Shown piece after piece: positions 1-6,083 of a stretch of 6,100 bases of DNA; position 1 is the stretch's first letter, and every line of letters begins with the position of its first letter. A program made the position numbers and the translations under genes. The notes under the pieces are model-generated. The model was not told the DNA's origin, made no database searches, and saw nothing but the letters and a program-made list of their open reading frames with translations. This DNA comes from an uncultured Streptococcus sp. (GTDB lineage Bacteria > Bacillota > Bacilli > Lactobacillales > Streptococcaceae): assembly GCA_934215455.1 (NCBI GenBank), contig CAKPZX010000066.1:1-6100 (forward strand). The letters run 5' to 3'.

Positions 1-377
1 AGTTTGCGGATGATGATTTGATCTTGGTTGAGATTGCGAGTACCGTGGTAGGGATTCAAATGTTGAACTACCAACGTGAGGAAGACGAGAAGAATATTCG
101 TCGTCGGACAGCGGTGAATATGGCTGTCAATACCTTGTCTTACTCTGAATTGCGTGCTGTTTCTGCCATCCTTAGTGAATTGAAAGGAAATGAGGGACAG
201 TTGACTGCTTCTATCATTGCAGATCGGATTGGCATCACTCGCTCTGTGATTGTCAATGCACTTCGGAAATTGGAGTCAGCTGGTATTATTGAAAGCCGTT
301 CTCTTGGAATGAAGGGAACCTATCTCAAAGTGTTGATTCCAGATATTTTTGAAGAAATTAAGAAAAGAGATTACTAA
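1..377 (+). CDS. codY: CodY, GTP-sensing pleiotropic transcriptional repressor (5' part missing)
   Basis: This is the C-terminal part of CodY, the global regulator of low-GC Gram-positives that binds DNA when branched-chain amino acids (and GTP in some genera) are abundant and represses amino-acid uptake, biosynthesis and other stationary-phase genes. The window opens inside the gene: the frame is read from base 3 (FADDD...) and gives 124 residues to the TAA at 375-377. The family is about 260 residues long, so roughly the second half is present. Seen here are the end of the GAF-like sensor domain, the linker helix ([15 protein letters not shown]), and the winged helix-turn-helix. Its recognition region at about 207-284 contains the nearly invariant [20 protein letters not shown]. 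This is followed by the wing [17 protein letters not shown] or ATG codons near the left edge are internal, not starts. The stop overlaps the pncA start by one base (TAATG), which suggests co-transcription and translational coupling. Identity is very secure from the highly conserved HTH. Confidence 0.97.
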   Translation, partial: FADDDLILVEIASTVVGIQMLNYQREEDEKNIRRRTAVNMAVNTLSYSELRAVSAILSELKGNEGQLTASIIADRIGITRSVIVNALRKLESAGIIESRSLGMKGTYLKVLIPDIFEEIKKRDY

Positions 378-955
378 TGACCAAAGCTTTGATTTCAATT
401 GACTACACTGTCGATTTCGTAGCAGATGATGGTAAGCTTACGGCAGGTGCTCCTGCCCAAGCCATTTCTGAGACCATTGCTCAGGTGACCCAATTGGCCT
501 ATGACCAAGGAGCCTATGTCTTTTTTGCCATTGATGCGCATGATGTAGAGGATCCATTTCATCCTGAAAGCAAACTCTTCCCACCTCATAATATCATTGG
601 GACTAGTGGACGTGATTTGTACGGCCCTTTAGCAGATTTTTATCGGGAACACAAAGCGGATTCACGTGTCTTTTGGATGGACAAGCGTCATTATTCTGCT
701 TTTTCAGGAACGGACCTAGATATCCGCCTGCGGGAACGTCATGTAGATACCGTTATTTTGACAGGTGTCTTGACTGATATCTGTGTCCTCCATACAGCGG
801 TTGATGCCTACAATCTCGGCTACCAGATCGAAGTCGTGGAACCTGCAGTGGCGTCGCTCACTCCTGAAAATCACCAGTTTGCCTTGAACCATTTCAAGCA
901 TGTCTTAGGGGCAAGCTTGGTAGACGATACACTAGCTGCATTAGACCCAAAATAA
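377..955 (+). CDS. pncA: Nicotinamidase PncA (isochorismatase-like cysteine hydrolase)
   Basis: This 192-residue cytosolic enzyme of the isochorismatase-like superfamily probably converts nicotinamide to nicotinate plus ammonia for NAD salvage. The N-terminus ALISIDYTVDF carries the catalytic Asp (D9). Other key residues are the metal ligands D53 and H55 (AIDAHD), E64 (FHPES) and H71, the catalytic Lys K103 (MDKRHYSAF), and the nucleophile C136 in GVLTDICVLHT. These fall at the positions I recall for the characterised pneumococcal nicotinamidase, and the length matches, so the enzyme looks intact and active. The ATG overlaps the codY stop (TAATG), with a weak purine-rich AAAAGAGA about 6 bases upstream, so translation probably depends partly on coupling to codY. 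An intrinsic terminator follows directly. An alternative within the superfamily is another cysteine hydrolase, but the conserved metal and catalytic set favours nicotinamidase. Confidence 0.95.
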   Translation: MTKALISIDYTVDFVADDGKLTAGAPAQAISETIAQVTQLAYDQGAYVFFAIDAHDVEDPFHPESKLFPPHNIIGTSGRDLYGPLADFYREHKADSRVFWMDKRHYSAFSGTDLDIRLRERHVDTVILTGVLTDICVLHTAVDAYNLGYQIEVVEPAVASLTPENHQFALNHFKHVLGASLVDDTLAALDPK

Positions 956-966
956 GAAACCGATGT

Positions 967-1003
967 AAAAGAGGTCATAGACACGTGTCTAGGCCTCTTT
1001 TTT
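967..1003 (+). terminator. Intrinsic terminator of the codY-pncA unit
   Basis: A long hairpin starts 11 bases after the pncA stop. The outer stem AAAAGAGG (967-974) pairs with CCTCTTTT (994-1001). A T-G and a C-G pair and one bulged A follow, then the perfect 14-base palindrome TAGACACGTGTCTA (978-991) forms the inner stem with an ACGT tetraloop. The right arm merges into six T (998-1003). The A-rich left arm could let it act in both directions. It should separate codY-pncA transcription from the glycosyltransferase genes. Confidence 0.92.
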
Positions 1004-1015
1004 GGGGCGTAGAAA

Positions 1016-1044
1016 TTGTTTTCCTCTCTTGAAAATGGTATTCT
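1016..1044 (+). promoter_or_regulatory. Predicted sigma-A promoter (extended -10) of the glycosyltransferase cassette
   Basis: A TTGTTT (1016-1021) lies 17 bases before TATTCT (1039-1044), which is preceded by TGG, giving an extended -10 of the TGnTATnnT kind. Matches to consensus are 3/6 and 4/6, so this is a moderate promoter helped by the TG. It lies directly behind the terminator of the upstream unit and predicts a start near 1051, leaving a 5' leader of only about 17 bases. It is the only good promoter candidate seen for the four following genes. Confidence 0.6.
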
Positions 1045-1067
1045 AATGAAAGAAAAAAGGGGAAGTT

Positions 1068-2291
1068 ATGAGTAAAAAAGCTGTCGTGTTTTCAGCCAAT
1101 CTGTCATATATGGAAAAGTTGGAAACGGCTATGAAGTCACTGTGTGCCCATCAGGACCAGTTGAAAATTTATGTCTTAAATGAAGATCTACCAACTGAGT
1201 GGTTTACGATCATGAATCAGCGCTTGCGCCAGTTGGATTCAGAAGTGATCAATTGTCGGATGTCTCCCGAGGAATTCCAGTCCTTTTCGCTTCCAAGTGA
1301 CCATATTCACTATGCGACCTATTTCCGTTATGCTATTCCAGAGCTTGTGGAGGAAGAGCGGATCCTCTATCTGGATTGTGACATGATCTTTACACAGGAT
1401 TTATCGCCTTTATTTGAGGTCGATCTAAAAGGTTATGGACTGGGCGCGGTGGTAGATAAGCCAACGACGACAGATGGATTTAATGCTGGACTTTTGGTGA
1501 TGGATAAGACTTGGTGGCAAGAGCACCAAGTAACAGAGGCTCTTTTTGACCTCACTCGTGAACACCATCAGCATGTATACGGAGATCAGGGAATTTTGAA
1601 TCTGTATTTCAAAGATGCGTGGTTTCCATTACCTTGGACCTATAATTTACAAGTGGGGTCTGATAAGGATCAATACCTCTATGGAGATCTAGACTGGTAC
1701 GATGCCTTTCAAGGGATTCCGGCGGTCATTCACTACACCTCTCATAATAAACCATGGACCTCCAAACGCTTCAATCGTTTTCGGGAACAATGGTGGTTTT
1801 ACTATGCCCTCTCTTGGGAGGAAATTTTGCTTCGAAAACCGATTTTGAAGCAAACCTATCAAGACCTAGTGGGAGAATTTCCTTATCATGCTGCCATTTA
1901 TACCCATACAGCAGATATCCACGAGTTGGAGACGTTGTTAAAAGAGTTGCCAGACGTAGCGATTCATGTCCTTGCCCATAGCCATTTTGGTTTTAATTTG
2001 GTGCAATTGGAACGCTACCCCAACCTCTTTCTTTATCCCTCTTTTGATCCCTTGACCAGTCGAAAGGTCTTAGAAAAATTGGATTTCTATTTGGATATCA
2101 ATCCTTATGATGAGGTCGATCAAATCACGCAAACACTCAGTCAACAAGGCCTTCCCATTTTCTCTTTTGAAGGAACCAATCATGTAGAGAATGGAGAGAA
2201 TCAAGTATTTGCGGATGATCAGGTGCAAGAGATGGTGGCAGCGATTCGCGATTATTTAAAGAGAAATGAGAAGAAGCATGGAAACAAATGA
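1068..2291 (+). CDS. GT8 family glycosyltransferase with GtfB-like C-terminal domain
   Basis: A 407-residue cytoplasmic glycosyltransferase. Residues about 4-255 form a GT-A, GT8 (retaining) domain. It has KAVVFSANLSYM at the start, HYATYFRYAIPEL (81-93), the metal-binding DxD in YLDCDMIFT (D103, D105), DGFNAGLLVMD (136-146), YGDQGILN (171-178), and the typical closing motif HYTSHNKPW (222-230). GT8 enzymes use UDP-hexoses, usually UDP-glucose or UDP-galactose. Residues about 270-400 are a second, Rossmann-like domain with LYPSFDPL and YLDIN (341-345). This segment aligns without gaps to the C-terminal part of the GtfB-like protein two genes downstream. The start is set by AGGGGAAG just before the ATG. 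It is first in the cassette, and its end overlaps the GT2 gene. Inference: it extends the O-glycan begun by the GtfA/GtfB-like pair, as pneumococcal Gly-type GT8 enzymes do for PsrP. The donor and acceptor cannot be read from sequence. Confidence 0.92.
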   Translation: MSKKAVVFSANLSYMEKLETAMKSLCAHQDQLKIYVLNEDLPTEWFTIMNQRLRQLDSEVINCRMSPEEFQSFSLPSDHIHYATYFRYAIPELVEEERILYLDCDMIFTQDLSPLFEVDLKGYGLGAVVDKPTTTDGFNAGLLVMDKTWWQEHQVTEALFDLTREHHQHVYGDQGILNLYFKDAWFPLPWTYNLQVGSDKDQYLYGDLDWYDAFQGIPAVIHYTSHNKPWTSKRFNRFREQWWFYYALSWEEILLRKPILKQTYQDLVGEFPYHAAIYTHTADIHELETLLKELPDVAIHVLAHSHFGFNLVQLERYPNLFLYPSFDPLTSRKVLEKLDFYLDINPYDEVDQITQTLSQQGLPIFSFEGTNHVENGENQVFADDQVQEMVAAIRDYLKRNEKKHGNK

Positions 2292-3165
2292 AGTAGTGAG
2301 TATCATCATTCCCATCTATAATGTAGAAGCTTATTTGAGACAATGTTTGGAAACGGTTGTCCATCAGACTTACCCTCACCTTGAAATTATCCTGGTCAAT
2401 GATGGTTCGCCAGACCAGTCAGAAGAGATCTGTAAAGAATTTTTTAGGAAGGATGCGCGCATCCGCTACGTTCGCCAAGAAAATGGGGGCTTATCTGCTG
2501 CTCGGAATACAGGGATTGAGCTAGCGACTGGTGATTACATCACCTTTATTGATCCAGATGACTGGGTGACGGATGACTATGTAGAAGTGCTCTATCGCCA
2601 ACTTCAAAAGTATGATGCGGATGTTTCCGTAGCCAACTATAACCTCTATGATGACAGTAGTAGCAAATACTTGATCAAGGTAACAGACGACGATTATTCA
2701 GAGACCCTTTATGAGGGGAGAGAGATCATGGACCAGGATGCCATCCAGGAGACCAGAGATATGGCCTGGGCTTGTGCCATGATGAAGCTCTATAAGCGTA
2801 GCTTATTTGAAGGGCTTCGTTTTCCAGTTGGAAAAAATGTCGAAGACAACTTCCTGATGTACAAGTTATTCTTAAAAGCCCATCGGGTAGTTCATACGGA
2901 GAAATGTATTTATTGGTATCGTGTGGGCCGTGCAGATACTCTGTCCCAGGTTTGGACCGAAAAGCGAGTCGTCGATGAGATGGAAGCTAAGCAGGAGAAG
3001 TTGGCTCTACTGGGGATGTTGGGCTATGACCTAACCTGGCATCGATATATCTACAAAACGCGCTTGAAACGGGCCCTTGAAAAATTAGAGGAAGCAGGCT
3101 TGCAAGGGACAGAAACCTATGAGCGCGTGGTGACCAACCTCCATTTTATTGAAACGATGGACTAA
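2278..3165 (+). CDS. GT2 family glycosyltransferase
   Basis: An inverting GT-A glycosyltransferase of family 2, 295 residues from the ATG at 2278. The N-terminal catalytic domain has VSIIIPIYNVEAYL, LVNDGSPDQS (nucleotide binding), the QENGGLSAARNTGIE signature, and FIDPDD (about residues 91-95) as the metal-binding DxD. The C-terminal part has MMKLYKRSLFEGLRFPVGKN, then VEDNFL with the probable catalytic-base region ED (about 189-190), and YWYRVGRADTLSQ. These are typical of streptococcal cell-surface and glycoprotein GT2 enzymes. No transmembrane segment is apparent, so it should be cytosolic. An in-frame ATG at 2266 would add MRRS; I prefer 2278 because family members have only a few residues before the first beta strand. 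Neither start has a strong Shine-Dalgarno, and the gene overlaps the GT8 gene by 14 (or 26) bases, implying translational coupling. Probable role: adding a further sugar to the glycan made by the cassette; donor unknown. Confidence 0.93.
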   Translation: METNEVVSIIIPIYNVEAYLRQCLETVVHQTYPHLEIILVNDGSPDQSEEICKEFFRKDARIRYVRQENGGLSAARNTGIELATGDYITFIDPDDWVTDDYVEVLYRQLQKYDADVSVANYNLYDDSSSKYLIKVTDDDYSETLYEGREIMDQDAIQETRDMAWACAMMKLYKRSLFEGLRFPVGKNVEDNFLMYKLFLKAHRVVHTEKCIYWYRVGRADTLSQVWTEKRVVDEMEAKQEKLALLGMLGYDLTWHRYIYKTRLKRALEKLEEAGLQGTETYERVVTNLHFIETMD

Positions 3166-3191
3166 CCCCTTATTGATGAGAAAGGATCAGC

Positions 3192-4475
3192 ATGTTCATT
3201 ATTGCACCAGAGCAGACCAGAGAGTTGGATCGTTTGCAAAAATACTTGGATAAACTTGGCCAGCCCTACCGGGTATTTGTGACCAATCTGGAAACAGATT
3301 TGGACCAACAGACAGAGAGTCTTGCGACCTTTTTTACCCAAAAAGACCCAGTATCAAAAGTGGGGAAACCTTTATTTTTCAATGATCTAGCAGTTCCAGA
3401 ATTATGGGAATGTTGGACACTAGGGATCACGACCTATCTTTTTGATGGGGAGGAACGTCGTGCCAATGTGGTTTTGCGAGAGGATATCTTGTCACGAACG
3501 GTTGACAGAGTGGAATGGTTTGGTCAGGGAGAAGAGATCGTATCCATTGATGTCTACAACCGCTATGGCTGGAGAAGCAAACAGAGTCTCTTGACGGAAA
3601 CCGGTCAACCATATTTAGACATTTATTTGAACCGTCAGCAAGAAGAAGTCTTGCTTCACTTTGTCTCACAAGGAATCTTTTTGCATCAAACTCCTAAGGG
3701 ACGGGATCGCCTTTATGCCAGTAAGGAAGAGCTGCAAAGAGCTGTCTTAGAACAAGTCTTGCCGGAAGATGAAGCTGTTCTTTTGATGGACAAGTTATTG
3801 CTAGATGTTGTGAAAGAGACACCAAAGGAAAGACTCGCCTACTGTGCCAGTGATGCTCATGATCTAGACGAGATCAAAGAACAAGTCAGTCAGATTTTGT
3901 TGGTAGAAGATGGTCTGTTGAGGGAGAAAAAAGACGGAATCACAGCCTTGTCAGGGCTGGTAAATGTGGAGCAGGAAAGTTTTCAACCAGAAGCCCTGGT
4001 CATGACGGCTTCTCAAGAGGTCGCAGGCTTATCTATCCTGGTCTATCAATTCCCACAAGTGACCTTTCACATTGCTGCTTTGACGGCTATGGGGCCAAAA
4101 TTAACAGACTTAGCAACTCGCTCCAATGTGCGCCTCTATCCAGGGATTTCGCTAGACAAATATGAGGACTTGTTGTCCAGCTGCTCTATTTATCTGGATT
4201 GCAACCAGGGAGAAGAAGTATGGAGTAGTACTCTTCATGCTCTTGAAAATGGGCAAGTCTTATTTGGTTTGAAGAGCACGGTGCATCATGAAGCCTATAA
4301 AAACTTGAGCACGATCACAGATACAGTCGAAGAAATGGAACAGCAACTAGATACCTTGCTCCAGCATCCAGAAACCTACAAAGAATTGGTAAGAGAGCAG
4401 GCACGAATCTTGAAATTGCCTGAAAAAGAAGCTTTGGAAGAGCTGTTTAAGCGATTAGAGGGAGGGACAGCATGA
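3192..4475 (+). CDS. GtfB-like (Gtf2) glycosylation co-activator/chaperone
   Basis: This 427-residue protein resembles GtfB/Gtf2, the non-catalytic partner that binds the SRR-adhesin acceptor and activates GtfA. Family features are the KPLFFNDLAVPELWE stretch (59-73), VDRVEWF (104-110), VYNRYGWRSKQSLLTETGQ (121-139, matching the HYNKYGW block I recall in GtfB), QVTFHIAALTAMG (289-301), VRLYPGISL (313-321) and SIYLDCNQGEEV (332-343). Length is close to the usual roughly 440. It has a GT-B-like shape but no E-x7-E catalytic motif, in keeping with a helper role. The start is fixed by AAAGGA (3181-3186) five bases before the ATG, after a 26-base gap from the GT2 gene. Its stop overlaps the next start (ATGA), so it is probably co-translated with its GtfA-like partner. 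Identity is to the family; the substrate adhesin is not in view. No SecA2/SecY2/Asp genes are nearby, unlike the usual setting. Confidence 0.85.
   Translation: MFIIAPEQTRELDRLQKYLDKLGQPYRVFVTNLETDLDQQTESLATFFTQKDPVSKVGKPLFFNDLAVPELWECWTLGITTYLFDGEERRANVVLREDILSRTVDRVEWFGQGEEIVSIDVYNRYGWRSKQSLLTETGQPYLDIYLNRQQEEVLLHFVSQGIFLHQTPKGRDRLYASKEELQRAVLEQVLPEDEAVLLMDKLLLDVVKETPKERLAYCASDAHDLDEIKEQVSQILLVEDGLLREKKDGITALSGLVNVEQESFQPEALVMTASQEVAGLSILVYQFPQVTFHIAALTAMGPKLTDLATRSNVRLYPGISLDKYEDLLSSCSIYLDCNQGEEVWSSTLHALENGQVLFGLKSTVHHEAYKNLSTITDTVEEMEQQLDTLLQHPETYKELVREQARILKLPEKEALEELFKRLEGGTA
4461..4466 (+). promoter_or_regulatory. Strong Shine-Dalgarno of the GtfA-like gene inside the GtfB-like gene
   Basis: GGAGGG, within AGAGGGAGGG, lies five bases before the ATG at 4472 and is the best ribosome site in the cassette. 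It is embedded in the last codons of the GtfB-like gene (encoding EGG near its C-terminus). It supports the 4472 start and suggests high translation of the catalytic subunit alongside its partner. Confidence 0.75.
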
Positions 4476-5965
4476 CCATTTATACCTTTAATCTATTAGT
4501 GGGATTCGAACCCAATGGGGTCGATGTTGCACAAGCCTCTCGGGCAAAGATGCTCCGGTGTCTAGGAGTAGCAGCGAAGTTTGTCTTTACCACTTGGCCC
4601 ACTCCAGAAAAATTGGCCTACTACCTCTCATTGGGGCACCGGGATGAGGAACTGCTTTTTGCCCATTTAGCTTTTACGGATCAACAGATTACGGTCCCTC
4701 AAAAAACGGTAGGGGCCTTGCAAATGGAGTTTCAACTGACGCGTCTGGATGTTGTTGAAAAAACGGAAAGAGCCATTCGCTACCAATTTGCGGATGGAAA
4801 CGCCCTGACCTTTCATCTGGATCCCTATCATCCAAACTGTGTCCGCTATGTAGACTATCTTTTGGCTGGAAATAGAATCAAGCGAGAGTATTATGGAGCT
4901 TGTAAACTTGTCACCGAGTATTTTCAGTATGGTAGTGTTGTCAGACGGACCTATCACCATCAAGATGGGACTATCGCTTTTGAAGAATCGAGGTTCGGTG
5001 GAAGTTGGCTCTATAAACTGGGGTCTGAGATTTTGACCAACCATACAGAAGTGATGAGACGTTTTTTGTCGCAGCTGTCGCTAAAAAAAGAAGATCTGAT
5101 TCTGCTTGACCGGGCTTCGCGCATGGATTTTGCCCGTCCTTTGTTGGAGAAAACTGCTCCCTCAAAGCTCGCCATGGTGTTTCATTCGGAGCATGAATTT
5201 GAAAATGGTCCTCTCAACTATGAGTACTATTATGTCTTCAAGTATGCTAAACGCTTCGATTACTTTATCACAGCGACGGATCTTCAAAAAGAAATCTTGG
5301 AGCAGACACTTGCCAAACAAGGATGCCAAGGAATTCCGATCTATAGTATTCCAGTGGGGCATCTAGAAGAATTGACGGAGTCGCAAGGAGATAGGCCTCC
5401 CTTTAGTGTGATTACCGCTTCTCGTTTGGATCCAAGAAAACGCATCGATTTGGCTATTCGAGTAGTGGCCCAAGCTCATGAACAACTCCCAACCCTTCAG
5501 TTTGATATTTATGGAAAGGGTGGAGAAGCGGACAACTTGCGCCACCTGATTCAGGAGCTTGCAGCGCAAGATTATATTCACCTACGCGGTCATGCGGATC
5601 TTCAGCAGATCTATCCTTGCTACCAAGCCTACCTCACCACTTCTCAGTGGGAGACCTTTGGTTTGACCTTGATGGAGGCGGCTGGAGCAGGTTTGGCCTT
5701 GCTGGGCTTTGATGCTCGTTATGGCAATCCAACTTTTATAAAAGAGGGTGAAAATGGCTTTTTGGTACCTTATAGCGAGACAGTGCCAGAAGAACAATTG
5801 GTGAAAGAGTTGGCAGACAAGCTGGTCCAGCTCTTTGAAAGCGACCTTGCTCCATTTCACCAGGCTTCTTATGACTTGGCCTCTTCCTACCTCGCTTCTA
5901 AGGTCCAGGAGGTCTGGAAAGAGACTCTAATGGAGATGGGGCAATTCGGCGGAAAAGAAATATAA
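4472..5965 (+). CDS. GtfA-like (Gtf1) GT4 protein O-glycosyltransferase
   Basis: A 497-residue GT-B, GT4-type retaining transferase resembling accessory-Sec GtfA/Gtf1, which moves GlcNAc from UDP-GlcNAc to Ser/Thr of SRR adhesins as a complex with GtfB. The N-terminus MTIYTFNLLVGFEPNGVDVAQ fits GtfA (MTVYNINLGIGW...GVEYAQ as I recall). Next comes a beta-rich acceptor/partner-binding insertion (about 75-180) and FHSEHEFEN (237-245), with the His-containing loop of the active site. SVITASRLDPRKRID (312-326) supplies R318 and K323 for donor phosphates, and FDIYGKGGE (344-352) follows. The E-x7-E motif is E394-E402 in WETFGLTLME, followed by GFDARYGNPTFI and GENGFLVPY. Length matches the usual roughly 500. 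It overlaps the GtfB-like gene by four bases (ATGA) and has a strong Shine-Dalgarno. Related TarM-type wall teichoic acid transferases share this fold, but the adjacent GtfB-like gene favours protein glycosylation. Donor sugar is inferred only. Confidence 0.88.
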   Translation: MTIYTFNLLVGFEPNGVDVAQASRAKMLRCLGVAAKFVFTTWPTPEKLAYYLSLGHRDEELLFAHLAFTDQQITVPQKTVGALQMEFQLTRLDVVEKTERAIRYQFADGNALTFHLDPYHPNCVRYVDYLLAGNRIKREYYGACKLVTEYFQYGSVVRRTYHHQDGTIAFEESRFGGSWLYKLGSEILTNHTEVMRRFLSQLSLKKEDLILLDRASRMDFARPLLEKTAPSKLAMVFHSEHEFENGPLNYEYYYVFKYAKRFDYFITATDLQKEILEQTLAKQGCQGIPIYSIPVGHLEELTESQGDRPPFSVITASRLDPRKRIDLAIRVVAQAHEQLPTLQFDIYGKGGEADNLRHLIQELAAQDYIHLRGHADLQQIYPCYQAYLTTSQWETFGLTLMEAAGAGLALLGFDARYGNPTFIKEGENGFLVPYSETVPEEQLVKELADKLVQLFESDLAPFHQASYDLASSYLASKVQEVWKETLMEMGQFGGKEI

Positions 5966-5969
5966 AAAG

Positions 5970-6008
5970 AAGAATCTGTCGCGACAAAAAAGTCCTACAG
6001 ATTTTTCT
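5970..6008 (+). terminator. Probable intrinsic terminator of the glycosyltransferase cassette
   Basis: Five bases after the GtfA-like stop, AAGAATCTGT (5970-5979) pairs with ACAGATTTTT (5997-6006) over ten pairs, one of them G-T. After a small internal loop, GAC (5983-5985) pairs with GTC (5992-5994) around an A6 loop. The right arm ends in ATTTTTCT. The stem is AT-rich, so it is weaker than the terminator after pncA, and the mirrored A-rich arm could work in both directions. Confidence 0.7.
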
Positions 6009-6033
6009 AAGGCAAGCAAATTGGGCTAAATTA

Positions 6034-6042
6034 TGGTAAAAT
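6034..6042 (+). promoter_or_regulatory. Predicted extended -10 promoter of gatC
   Basis: TGGTAAAAT contains the TGn element directly before TAAAAT (6037-6042), a 5/6 match to TATAAT. No convincing -35 box lies 16-18 bases upstream, where AAGCAA is found, so the extended -10 would carry recognition. The predicted start near 6049 leaves a leader of about 35 bases to the gatC ATG. It gives the downstream gat genes transcription independent of the glycosyltransferase cassette. Confidence 0.65.
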
Positions 6043-6083
6043 AGAGGGTATTGAAAAATCATCATTTCACGAAAGGAAGCAAG

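Noticed and set aside
18..377. A short independent gene starting at TTG 18
   Set aside because: The frame is open to the window edge and continues upstream with CodY sequence (FADDD), so this is the truncated codY and not a new small gene.
978..991. Palindrome TAGACACGTGTCTA as a possible operator
   Set aside because: It forms the inner stem of a clear intrinsic terminator with outer stem and T-run, which explains the symmetry fully.
1019..1037. Inverted repeat TTTTC-N7-GAAAA between the -35 and -10 boxes, considered as a CodY operator
   Set aside because: CodY boxes have TTTTC and GAAAA separated by one base. The best 15-base alignment here (1023-1037) matches only about 9 of 15 positions, too weak to claim, despite the tempting nearness of codY.
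956..1067. Riboswitch or T-box in the pncA to GT8 intergenic region
   Set aside because: After the terminator only about 64 bases remain, occupied by a promoter and Shine-Dalgarno, and the predicted leader is about 17 bases, too short for a structured leader.
3..2220. Repeat of TTTGCGGATGAT at about 3-14 and 2208-2219, with a similar TTTGCGGATG near 4788
   Set aside because: These encode Phe-Ala-Asp type residues in unrelated proteins, and similarity stops at about 13 bases. Chance codon sharing is more likely than a real repeat.
4667..5165. Minus-strand open frames of 64-125 codons opposite the GtfA-like gene, and similar ones elsewhere
   Set aside because: They lie wholly opposite strongly supported coding sequence, have no family resemblance I recognise and no convincing ribosome sites.
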